Below, piece after piece: positions 12,501-23,796 of a stretch of DNA of 64,000 nucleotides. The notes under the pieces are model-generated. The model was given only the letters and a program-made list of their open reading frames with translations, had not been told where the DNA came from and did no database searches. Source of the DNA: Xiphophorus maculatus (Eukaryota; Chordata; Actinopteri; Cyprinodontiformes; Poeciliidae); NCBI RefSeq assembly GCF_002775205.1, contig NC_036456.1, positions 21,944,968 through 22,008,967 on the forward strand. The letters are read 5' to 3'. Made by a program: the position numbers and the translations under genes. Each line of letters opens with the position of its first letter. Positions within the stretch are counted from its first letter, which is position 1.

Positions 12501-15500
12501 GCCAAGAGTTTTCAATGGCGGCAACGCCGTTCGTATACGTTTGCCTCTACATTCCACATATTTTGACCGAGCTGCATCAAACTTTGCCTGAGTAATCCTG
12601 GTGGTATGCCCGTCGACCCTATGTCATCATATTATGACGTCATCTAAGCCCCGCCCCCTCGGAACAGGAAGTGCCGTTTTTTTCCTTGGAAAGCTCCGTT
12701 TATGGCTCTCTTGACCTAATCAAGGTAACTCGGATGATAAACTCTGTCAATGCTCGCTTCTGGCTGAACCGTGTGGGCGTGGCAAAACGGCGAATATCAG
12801 TCCCTCGCCATATACATACGTTTGGCTCTAATTCACACATGGATCATCCGATTGGCGCCAAACTGGATATGTATGAACTTTGTTCACCTCTAAAGAGCCC
12901 GACGGGTTTGAGATGTAATTTGACTCCACTGCGCCCCCTAAGTTGATACATCGGCCGTATCTCCTCGACGCATCGACCGATCTGCACCAGATTTTTCGAC
13001 AGTCGTCGGGGAGCGCCGCCGAACGCATTCACGCGTGTCGCCCGGTGGACGGGCGGGGAAAATGCGCGACAGCTTCAGCGGCGGCTGACGGGCGGCGGTG
13101 CTGGAAACTGCGGCAGAGCTTCCGCGGTGGGGAGCGGGCTGCGGCTCTGGAAAACGCGCGAGAGCTTCTGCGGTGGCCGGAACCCCCGCGGTGGCCAATA
13201 GGCCGGAGCGGCGCTTGCTGCGAGGGCCGCCCGAGGCTGCTTGCAGCTTTAATTAGGCCCGAGCAGCAAAGCGCTGCGAAGGCCTATTGTATCTGTACTG
13301 TTTATTATTATTATTATTATTATTATTCTTCCCACCTCTTCGTGTGCCTTTTTGGGGGCTTTATCATATTCAAAAACTCACCAAACTTGGCGGTCGCGAC
13401 TAGAAAAATTAAAAATTTTGAATTTTAAGGTTGTCGCAAAAATCGCAAAAAAAATTGCTCAACGGCGGCAACTAGCAATTTTCTGTTGACACAATGGTAT
13501 GAACGTATTTCATCGTAGAGACATGAAATTTGGTACACTTGTAGAGCTCCCCAAAAGACTCAGAACTTACATTTAATGTTATTAGCCAACTATCACAGGA
13601 AGTCGGCCATTTTGTCTTGAACGTCCATTTTTTTCCTCGATTTTGACGTTTACAGCCTTCGTATTTGATCGAACTCCTCCTAGGGATTTCGATTGATCGG
13701 CTTCAAACTTGGTCAGTCTGATCATAAGGCATGTTTGATTTAAAGTTATCAAATTGGTGAGTTTTGGAGTATGTTGAAGGGTGGTTAGCAGGGGTCAAAG
13801 TTCACCTACTCGCCATGAAACACGAAACTCTTATATTTCCTATACAAAAACACAGAGAGGGACCAAACTTTCAGAGATTGGTCGTCATCGGGTGTCCTAA
13901 AATACCCTGTGGTGAAATTATTTTTTTAAGTAGGCCACGCCCCCTGAGAACAGGAAGTGTCATGTTTTACTGTGAACGGTCGCTATCTTAGCCCTTTGAC
14001 CTAATCAACATGAAACTGTGTCCAGAGACAGAAGACATGTTGGTGTGTTGAGTAATCCAACCCCGACCGGCTGCGATGAAGCAGGTGGGCGTGGCGGCGT
14101 TGCGAACGCCGTCGAATTTCGTTTGGCTCTGAATTCCACAATTTCGGGCCCAGCTGCTCCAAACTCACTAGGATGGATCCTTATCCACCCACCGACAGGA
14201 ATTCATAACAAAATTTGGTGGGCGTGGCCTAATTTCTCTATAGCGACCCCTAGAGTATTTTAAATGAACAGCCCCAGGCCATGCTTTATCCTAGAATTAC
14301 GAAACTTGGTACATATGTGTATCTTTTCAGGACGTACAAAAAAGTCTCTTGGAGCCATGCTCTAAACCCAACAGGAAGTCGGCCATGTTGTATTGAAGGT
14401 CCATTTTGGACCTCGAGTTTGACGTTTACAGCCTTCGTATTTGATCGAACTCCTCCTAGGGATTTCGATTGATCGGCTTCAAACTCGGTCAGTCTGATCA
14501 TAAGGCATGTCTGATTTAAAGTTATCAAATTGGTGACTGTATGAGCTTGCTGAAGGGGGGTTAGCAGGGGTCAAAGTTCACCTACTCGCCATGAAACACG
14601 AAACTCTTATATTTCCTATACAAAAACACAGAGAGGGACCAAACTTTCATTGATTGATCGTCATCGGGTGTCCTAAAATACCCTGTGGTGAAATTATTTT
14701 TTTAAGTAGGCCACGCCCCCTGAGAACAGGAAGTGTCATGTTTTACTGTGAACGGTCGCTATCTTAGCCCTTTGACCTAATCAACATGAAACTGTGTCCA
14801 GAGACAGAAGACATGTTGGTGTGTTGAGTTATTCCAACCCCGACCGGCTGCGATGAAGCAGGTGGGCGTGGCGGCGTTGCGAACGCCGTCGAATTTCGTT
14901 TGGCTCTGAATTCCACAATTTCGGGCCCAGCTGCTTCAAACTCACTAGGATGGATCCTTGTACACCCACCGACAGGAATTCATAACAAAATTTGGTGGGC
15001 GTGGCCTAATTTCTCTATAGCGACCCCTAGAGTATTTTAAATGAACAGCCCCATGCCATGCTTTATCCTAGAATTACGAAACTTGGTACACATGTGTATC
15101 TTGTCGGGACGTACAAAAAAGTCTCTTAGAGCCATGCTCTAAACCCAACAGGAAGTCGGCCATTTTAGATTGAATTTCATTTGACCTCGATTTTGACTTT
15201 TACAGCCTTCGTATTTGATCGAACTCCTCCTAGGGATTTCGATTGATCGACTTCAAACTCGGTCAGTCTGATCATAAGGCATGTCTGATTCAAAGTTATC
15301 AATATGGTGACATTTGAACATGTGGAAGGGGGGTTAGCAAGGCTCAAAGTTCCCCTGTGATCGACTGTGTAATACAAAGGGCTTTGTCATGTGTAGGGCA
15401 ATGCTGCCCTCTGGTGTCGAATAACTGAAATTACTGAAATAGTTTCATTATTTCAGTAATTCGACACCAGAGGGCAGCATTGCCCTACAGAGTTCAATTT

Positions 15501-18500
15501 TGTAATGTAGGAAAAAATTAAAAATTTGTAATTCTACTGTGAACGGTCGATAGCTTCTGCACCAAACTTTGCACGAGTGACCATGGCGGGATCCCTGACG
15601 ACCCTATGTCATCATATTATGACGTCATCTAAGCCCCGCCCCCTCGGAACCGGAAGTGCCGTTTTTTTCCTTGGAAAGCTCCGTTTATGGCTCTCTTGAC
15701 CTAATCAAGATGATTCGGATGATGAGGTCTGTCATTGCTCGCTTCTGGCTGAACCATGTGGGCGTGGCCAAACGGCGAATATCAGTCCCTCGCCATATTC
15801 ATACGTTTGGCTCTAATTCACACATGGATCATCCGATTGGCTCCAAACTGGATATGTATGACCTTTGTTCACCTCTAAAGAGCCCAACGGGATTGAAATG
15901 TAATTTGGTCCACTGCGCCCCCTAAGTTAATACATCGGCCGTATCTCCTCGACGCATCGACCGATCTGCACCAGATTTTTCGACAGTCGTCGGGGAGCGC
16001 CGCCGAACGCATTCACGCGTGTCGCCCGGTGGCCGGGCGGGGAAAATGCGCGACAGCTACTGCGGCGGCTGGCGGGCGGCGGTGCTAGAAACTGCGGCGG
16101 AGCTTCTGCGGTGGGGAGTTGGCTGCGGCTCTGGAAAACGCGCGAGAGCTTCTGCGGTGGCCGGAACCCCCGCGGTGGCCAATAGGCCGGAGCGGCGCTT
16201 GCTGCGAGGGCCGCCCGAGGCTGCTTGCAGCTTTAATTATTCTTATTATTCTTCCACCCAAATGAATTGCCTTTTTGGGGGCTTTATCATATTCAAAAAC
16301 TCACCAAACTTGGCGGTCGCATAAAACGAGTTTTAAATTTAAGTACTGTAAGGTCGTCGCAAAAATCGCAAAAAAAATTGCTCAACGGCAGCAACTAGCA
16401 ATTTTCAAAAGACCCATTGCTATTCACTTACTTCATCGTAGAGACTTGAAATTCGGTACAGTTGTAGGGCTCACTAAGACGCTCAGAATTTACAAGTAAT
16501 GTCATAGTGCAACTATCACAGAAAGTCGGCCATGTTGGATTGAAGGTCCATTTCGGACCCTATTTTGGCCGTTTACAGCCTTCGTATTTGATCGAACTCC
16601 TCCTAGGGATTTCGATTGATCGGCTTCAAACTCGGTCAGTCTGATCATAAGGCATGTCTGATTTAAAGTTATCAAATTGGTGAGTTTTGGAGCATGTTGA
16701 AGGGGGGTTAGCAGGGGTCAAAGTTCACCTACACGCCAGGAAACAAAAACCTCTTATATTTCCTATACAAAAACACATAGAGGGACCAAACTTTCAGTGA
16801 TTGATCGTCATCGGGTGTCCTATAATACCCTGCAGTGAAATTTTTTTTTTACGTAGGCCACGCCCCCTGAGAGCAGGAAGTGTAATGTTTTACTGTGAAC
16901 GGTCGCTATCTTAGCCCTTTGACCTAATCAACATGAAACTGTGTCCAGAGACAGAAGACATGTTGGTGTGTTGTGGATTCCAACCCCGACCGGCTGCGAT
17001 GAAGCAGGTGGGCGTGGCGGCGTTGCGAACGCCATCGAATTTCGTTTGGCTCTGAATTCCACAGTTTCGGGGTGAGCTGCTCCAAACTCACTAGGATGGA
17101 TCCTTATCCACCCGCCAACAGGAATCCATAGCGAAATTTGGTGGGCGTGGCCTAATTTTTCTATAGCGACCCCTAGAGTATTTTAAATGAACAGCCCCAA
17201 GCCATGCTTAAACCTAGAATTACGAAACTTGGTACACATGTGTATCTTGTCGGGACGTACAAAAAAGTCTCTTAGAGCCATGCTCTAAACCCAACAGGAA
17301 GTCGGCCATTTTAGATTGAAGTTCATTTGACCTCGATTTTGACGTTTACAGCCTTTGCATTTGATCGAACTCCTCCTAGGGTTTTCGATTGATCGGCTTC
17401 AAACTCGGTCAGTCTGATCATAAGGCATGTTTGATTTAAAGTTATCAAATTGGTGACTGTATGAGCTTGCTGAAGGGGGGTTAGCAGGGCTCAAAGTTCC
17501 CCTGTGATCGACTGTGTAATATGTAATTACAAAGGGGATCCTTCATCATTCCGTAGGGCAATGCTGCCCTCTGGTGTCGAATTACTGAAATTACTGAAAT
17601 AGTTTCATTATTTCAGTAATTCGACACCAGAGGGCAGCATTGCCCTACGGAAAGACAGAGTTCAATTTTGTAATGTAGGAAAAAATTAAAAATGTGTAAT
17701 TCTACTGTGAACGGTCGATAGCTTCTGCACCAAACTTTGCACGAGTGACCCTGGCGGGACCCTGACGACCCTATGTCATCATATTATGACGTCATCTAAG
17801 CCCCGCCCCCTCAGAACCGGAAGTGCCGTTTTTTTCCTTGGAAAGCTCTGTTTATGGCTCTCTTGACCTAATCAAGGTGATTCTGTGTTGGATGACAGAT
17901 AGGAAGTTGGTCTCGCTTGCTTTAAAGTGCCAAGAGTTTTCAATGGCGGCAACGCCGTTCGTATACGTTTGCCTCTGGATTCCACATTTTTTGACTGAGC
18001 TGCACCAAAATTTGCCTGAGTGTTCCTGGTGGGATGCCGGACGATCCTACGTCATCATATTATGACGTCATCTAAGCCCCGCCCCCTCGGAACAGGAAGT
18101 GCCGTTTTTTTCCTTGGAAAGCTCCGTTTATGGCTCTCTTGACCTAATCAAGATGATTCGGATGATAAACTCTGTCAATGCTCGCTGCTGGCTGAACCGT
18201 GTGGGCGTGGCCAAATGGCGAATATCAGTCCCTCGCCATATGCATACGTTTGGCTCTAATTCACGCATGGATCATCCGATTGGCACCAAACTGGATATGT
18301 ATGATCTTTGTTCACCTCTAAAGAGCCCGACGGGTTTGAGATGTAATTTGACTCCACTGCGCCCCCTAAGGTAATACATCGGCCGTATCTCCTCGACGCA
18401 TCGACCGATCTGCACCAGATTTTTTGACAGTCGTCGGGGAGCGTCGCCGAACGCATTCACGCGTGTCGCCCGGTGGATAGGCAGGGAAAATGCGCGACAG

Positions 18501-21500
18501 CTACTGCGGCGGCTAGCGGGCGGCGGTGCTGAAAACTGCGGCGGAGCTTCTGCGGTCGGGAGTTGGCTGCGGCTCTGGAAATCGTGCGAGACCTTCTGCG
18601 GTGGCCGGAACCCCCGCGGTGGCCAATAGGCCGGAGCGGCGCTTGCTGCGAGGGCCGCCCGAGGCTGCTTGCAGCTTTAATTATTATTATTATTATTCTT
18701 CCCACCTCTTCGTGCGCCTTTTTGGGGGCTTTATCATATTCAAAAACTCACCAAACTTGGCGGAAGCGACTAGGCGGTTTAAAAATTTTGAATTTTAAGG
18801 TCGCCGCAAAAATCGCAAAAAAAATTGCTCAACGGCGGCAACTAGCAATTTTCAACAGACCCATTGCTATTCACTTACTTCATCGTAGAGACTTGAAATT
18901 CGGTACAGTTGTAGAGCTCACTAAGATGCTCAGAATTTACAAGTAATGTCATAGTGCAACTATCACAGGAAGTCGGCCATTTTGTATTGAAGGTCCATTT
19001 TGGACCTCGAGTTTGACGTTTACAGCCTTCGTATTTGATCGAACTCCTCCTAGGGATTTCGATTGATCGGCTTCAAACTCGGTCAGTCTGATCATAAGGC
19101 ATGTCTGATTTAAAGTTATCAAATTGGTGAGTTTTGGAGCATGTTGAAGGGGGGTTAGCAGGGGTCAAAGTTCACCTACACGCCATGAAACAAAAACCTC
19201 TTATATTTCATATACAAAAACACATAGAGGGACCAAACTTTCAGTGATTGATCGACATCGAGTGTCCTAAAATACCCTGCAGTGAAATTTTTTTTTTATG
19301 TAGGCCACGCCCCCTGAGAGCAGGAAGTGTAATGTTTTACTGTGAACGGTCGTTATCTTAGCCCTTTGACCTAATCAACATGAAACTGTGTCCAGAGACA
19401 GAAGACATGTTGGTGTGTTGTGGATTCCAACCCCGACCGGCTGCGATGAAGCAGGTGGGCGTGGCGGCGTTGCGAACGCCATCGAATTTCGTTTGGCTCT
19501 GAATTCCACAGTTTCGGGGTGAGCTGCTCCAAACTCACTAGGATGGATCCTTATCCATCCCCGAACAGGAATCCATAGCGATATTTGGTGGGTGTGGCCT
19601 AATTTTTCTATAGCGACCCCTAGAGTATTTTAAATGAACAGCCCCAAGCCATGCTTAAACCTAGAATTACGAAACTTGGTACACATGTGTATCTTGTCGG
19701 GACGTACAAAAAAGTCTCTTAGAGCCATGCTCTAAACCCAACAGGAAGTCGGCCATTTTGTATTGAAGGTCCATTCTGGACCTCGAGTTTGACGTTTACA
19801 GCCTTTGCATTTGATCGAACTCCTCCTAGGGATTTCGATTGATCGGCTTCAAACTCGGTCAGTCTGATCATAAGGCATGTCTGATTTAAAGTTATCAAAT
19901 TGGTGACTGTATGAGCTTGCTGAAGGGGGGTTACCAGGGGTCAAAGTTCACCTACTCGCCATGAAACACGAAACTCTTATATTTCCTATACAAAAACACA
20001 TAGAGGGACCAAACTTTCTGGGATTGATCGTTATGGGGTTACCTAAAATACCCTGTGGTGAAATTATTTTTTTACGTAGGCCACGCCCCCTGAGAACAGG
20101 AAGTGTCATGTTTTACTGTGAACGGTCGTTATCTTAGCCCTTTGACCTAATCAACATGAAACTGTGTCCAGAGACAGAAGACATGTTGGTGTGTTGTGGA
20201 TTCCAACCCCGACCGGCTGCGATGAAGCAGGTGGGGGTGGCGGCGTTGCGAACGCCATCGAATTTCGTTTGGCTCTGAATTCCACAGTTTCGGGGTGAGC
20301 TGCTCCAAACTCACTAGGATGGATCCTTATCCATCCCCGAACAGGAATCCATAGCGAAATTTGGTGGGCGTGGCCTAATTTCTCTACATCTCCCCCTGGA
20401 ATATTTTAAAAAATCAGCCCCAAGCCATGCTTTATCCTAGAATTACGAAACTTGGTACACATGTGTATCTTGTCAGGACGTACAAAAAAGTCTCTTGGAG
20501 CCATGCTCTAAACCCAACAGGAAGTCGGCCATTTTAGATTGAAGTTCATTTGACCTCGATTTTGACATTTAGAGCCTTCGTATTTGATCGAACTCCTCCT
20601 AGGGATTTCGATTGATCGGCTTCAAACTCGGTCAGTCTGATCATAAGGCATGTCTGATTTAAAGTTATCAATATGGTGAGTTTTGGAGCATGTTGAAGCG
20701 GGGTTAGCAGGGCTCAAAGTTCCCCTGTGATCGACTGTGTAATATGTAATTACAAAGGGGATCCTTTATCATTCCGTAGTGCAATGCTGCCCTCTGGTGT
20801 CGAATTACTGAAATTACTGAAATAGTTTCATTATTTCAGTAATTCGACACCAGAGGGCAGCATTGCACTACGGAAAGACAGAGTTCAATTTTGTAATGTA
20901 GGAAAAAATTAAAAATTTGTAATTCTACTGTGAACGGTCGATAGCTTCTGCACCAAACTTTGCACGAGTGACCCTGGCGGGACCCTGACGACCCTATGTC
21001 ATCATATTATGACGTCATCTAAGCCCCGCCCCCTCAGAACCGGAAGTGCCGTTTTTTTTCCTTGGAAAGCTCCGTTTATGGCTCTCTTGACCTAATCAAG
21101 GTGATTCGGATGATAAACTCTGTCAATGCTCGCTGCTGGCTGAACCGTGTGGGCGTGGCCAAATGGCGAATATCAGTCCCTCGCCATATGCATACGTTTG
21201 GCTCTAATTCACACATGGATCATCCGATTGGCGTCAAACTGGATATGTATGACCTTTGTTCACCTCTAAAGAGCCCGACGGGTTTGAGATGTAATTTGAC
21301 TCCACTGCGCCCCCTAAGTTAATACATGGGCTGTATCTCCTCGACGCATGGACCGATCTGCACCAGATTTTTTGACAGTCGTCGGGGAGCGCCGCCGAAC
21401 GCATTCACGCGTGTCGCCCGGTGGACGGGCGGAGAAAATGCGCGACAGCTACTGCGGCGGCTAGCGGGCGGCGGTGCTAGAAACTGCGGCAGAGCTTCTG

Positions 21501-23711
21501 CGGTGGGGAGTTGGCTGCGGCTCTGGAAAACGCGCGAGAGCTTCTGCGGTGGCCGGAACCCCCGCGGTGGCCAATAGGCCGGAGCGGCGCTTGCTGCGAG
21601 GGCCGCCCGAGGCTGCTTGCAGCTTTAATTATTATTACGATTCTTCCCACCTCTTCGTGTGCCTTTTTGGGGGCTTTATCATATTCAAAAACTCACCAAA
21701 CTTGGCGGTCGCGACTAGAAAATTTAAAAATTTTGAATTTTAAGGTTGTCGCAAAAATCGCAAAAAAAATTGCTGAACGGCGGCAACTAGCAATTTTCTG
21801 TTGACACAATGGTATGAACGTACTTCATCGTAGAGACATGAAATTTGGTACACTTGTAGAGCTCACCAAAAGACTCAGAACTTACATTTAATGTTATAAG
21901 CCAACTATCACAGAAAGTCGGCCATTTTGTATTGAACGTCCATTTTTTTCCTCGATTTTGCTGTTTACAGCCTTCGTATTTGATCGAACTCCTCCTAGGG
22001 ATTTCGATTGATCGGCTTCAAACTCGGTCAGTCTGATCATAAGGCATGTCTGATTTAAAGTTATCAAATTGGTGAGTTTTGGAGCATGTTGAAGGGGGGT
22101 TAGCAGGGGTCAAAGTTCACCTACACGCCATGAAACAAAAACCTCTTATATTTCATATACAAAAACACATAGAGGGACCAAACTTTCAGTGATTGATCGA
22201 CATCGAGTGTCCTAAAATACCCTGCAGTGAAATTTTTTTTTTATGTAGGCCACGCCCCCTGAGAGCAGGAAGTGTAATGTTTTACTGTGAACGGTCGCTA
22301 TCTTAGCCCTTTGACCTAATCAACATGAAACTGTGTCCAGACACAGAAGACATGTTGGTGTGTTGAGGATTCCAACCCTGACCGGCTTTGAGATAGCAGC
22401 TGGGCGTGGCGGCGTGGCGAAGTGACCTGTAACGCCGATGCCATACGTTTGCTTCTAGATTCCACATGTTTCGACCGAGCTGCACCAAACTTGGCTTGAG
22501 TGATGCTGGTGTGATACCTGAAAATTCTATGTCATCAGATTATGACGTCATCTAAGCCCCGCCCCCTCAGAACAGGAAGTGCTATTTTTTTCCTTGGAAA
22601 CTTTCATCTATGGCTCTCTTGACCTAATCAAGGTGATTCTGTGTTGGATGACAGATAGGAAGTTGGTCTCGCTTGCTTTAAAGTGCCAACAGTTTTCAAT
22701 GGCGGCAACGCCGTTCGTATACGTTTGCCTCTACATTCCACATATTTTGACCGAGCTGCATCAAACTTGGCCTGAGTGATCCTGGAGGCTTGCCCGTCAA
22801 TCCTACGTCATCACATTATGACGTCATCTAAGCCCCGCCCCCTCGGAACCGGAAGTGCCGTTTTTTTCCTTGGAAAGCTCTGTTTATGGCTCTCTTGACC
22901 TAATCAAGTTGATTCTGTGTTGGATGACAGATAGGAAGTTGATCTCACTTGCTTTAAAGTGCCAAGAGTGTTCAATGGCGGCAACGCCGTTCGTATACGT
23001 TTGCCTCTACATTCCACATATTTTGACCGAGCTGCATCAAACTTGGCCTGAGTGATCCTGGAGGCTTGCCCGTCAATCCTACGTCATCACATTATGACGT
23101 CATCTAAGCCCCGCCCCCTCGGAACCGGAAGTGCCGTTTTTTTCCTTGGAAAGCTCTGTTTATGGCTCTTTTGACCTAATCAAGATGATTCGGATGATAA
23201 ACTCTGTCAATGCTTGCTGCTGGCTGAACCGTGTAGGCGTGGCCAAATGGCGAATATCAGTCCCTCGCCATATGCATACGTTTGGCTCTTATTCACGCAT
23301 AGATCATCCGATTGGCGCCAAACTGGATATGTATGACCTTTGTTCACCTCTAAAGAGCCCAACGAGGTTGAAATGTAATTTGGCTCCACTGCGCCCCCTA
23401 AGTTAATACATCGGCCGTATCTCCTCGACGCATCGACCGATCTGCACCAGATTTTTCGACAGTCGTCGGGGAGCGCCGCCGAACGCATTCATGCCTGTCG
23501 CCCGGTGGACGGGCGTGGAAAATGCGCGACAGCTTCTGCGGCGGCTGGCGGGCGGCGGTGCTGGAAACTGCGGCGGAGCTTCCGCGGTGGGGAGCGGGCT
23601 GCGGCTCTGGAAACCGCGCGAGAGCTTCTGCGGTGGCTGGAACCCCCGCGGTGGCCAATAGGCCGGAGCGGCGCTTGCTGCGAGGGCCGCCCGAGGCTGC
23701 TTGCAGCTTTA

Positions 23712-23796
<85 letters not shown>

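Larger units (their letters stand above)
1371..23711 (+). repeat. Eight-unit tandem array of a composite 2.1-3.9 kb repeat
   Basis: Eight units in the same orientation. Each complete unit reads: head (stem-loop plus TTA run), C-rich leader with GCCTTTTTGGGGGCTTTATC, one to three A-type subrepeats of about 780-800 bp, one to three B-type subrepeats of about 280 bp, and a GC-rich, CpG-rich tail of about 300 bp ending GCAGCTTTAATT. The anchor CTCCTAGGGATTTCGATTG occurs about 18 times with few changes (one copy reads GGGTTTTCG). Units differ by loss or gain of subrepeats, by small indels and by nested hairpin insertions. No long conserved open frame and no transposase or reverse-transcriptase motif is present, so the unit looks non-autonomous. 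I do not recognise a named family; the motifs suggest a repeat that is probably dispersed in fish genomes. Confidence 0.9.

Noticed and set aside
8541-20873. Hairpins H1-H5 as a CRISPR array or microRNA cluster
   Set aside because: This is a vertebrate genome, spacing is 2-4 kb and follows the array unit, and copies differ at arms and loop. A nested foldback element is the simpler explanation.
3550-23406. An 86-91 codon frame (SSVYGSLDLIKM...) open in all eight array units, and antisense frames of 86 codons in the tails
   Set aside because: The units are nearly identical copies, so conservation of the frame is expected. The same region in sister B subrepeats encodes unrelated residues, there are no domain features, and starts vary. 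Treated as non-coding; a dN/dS test among units would settle it.
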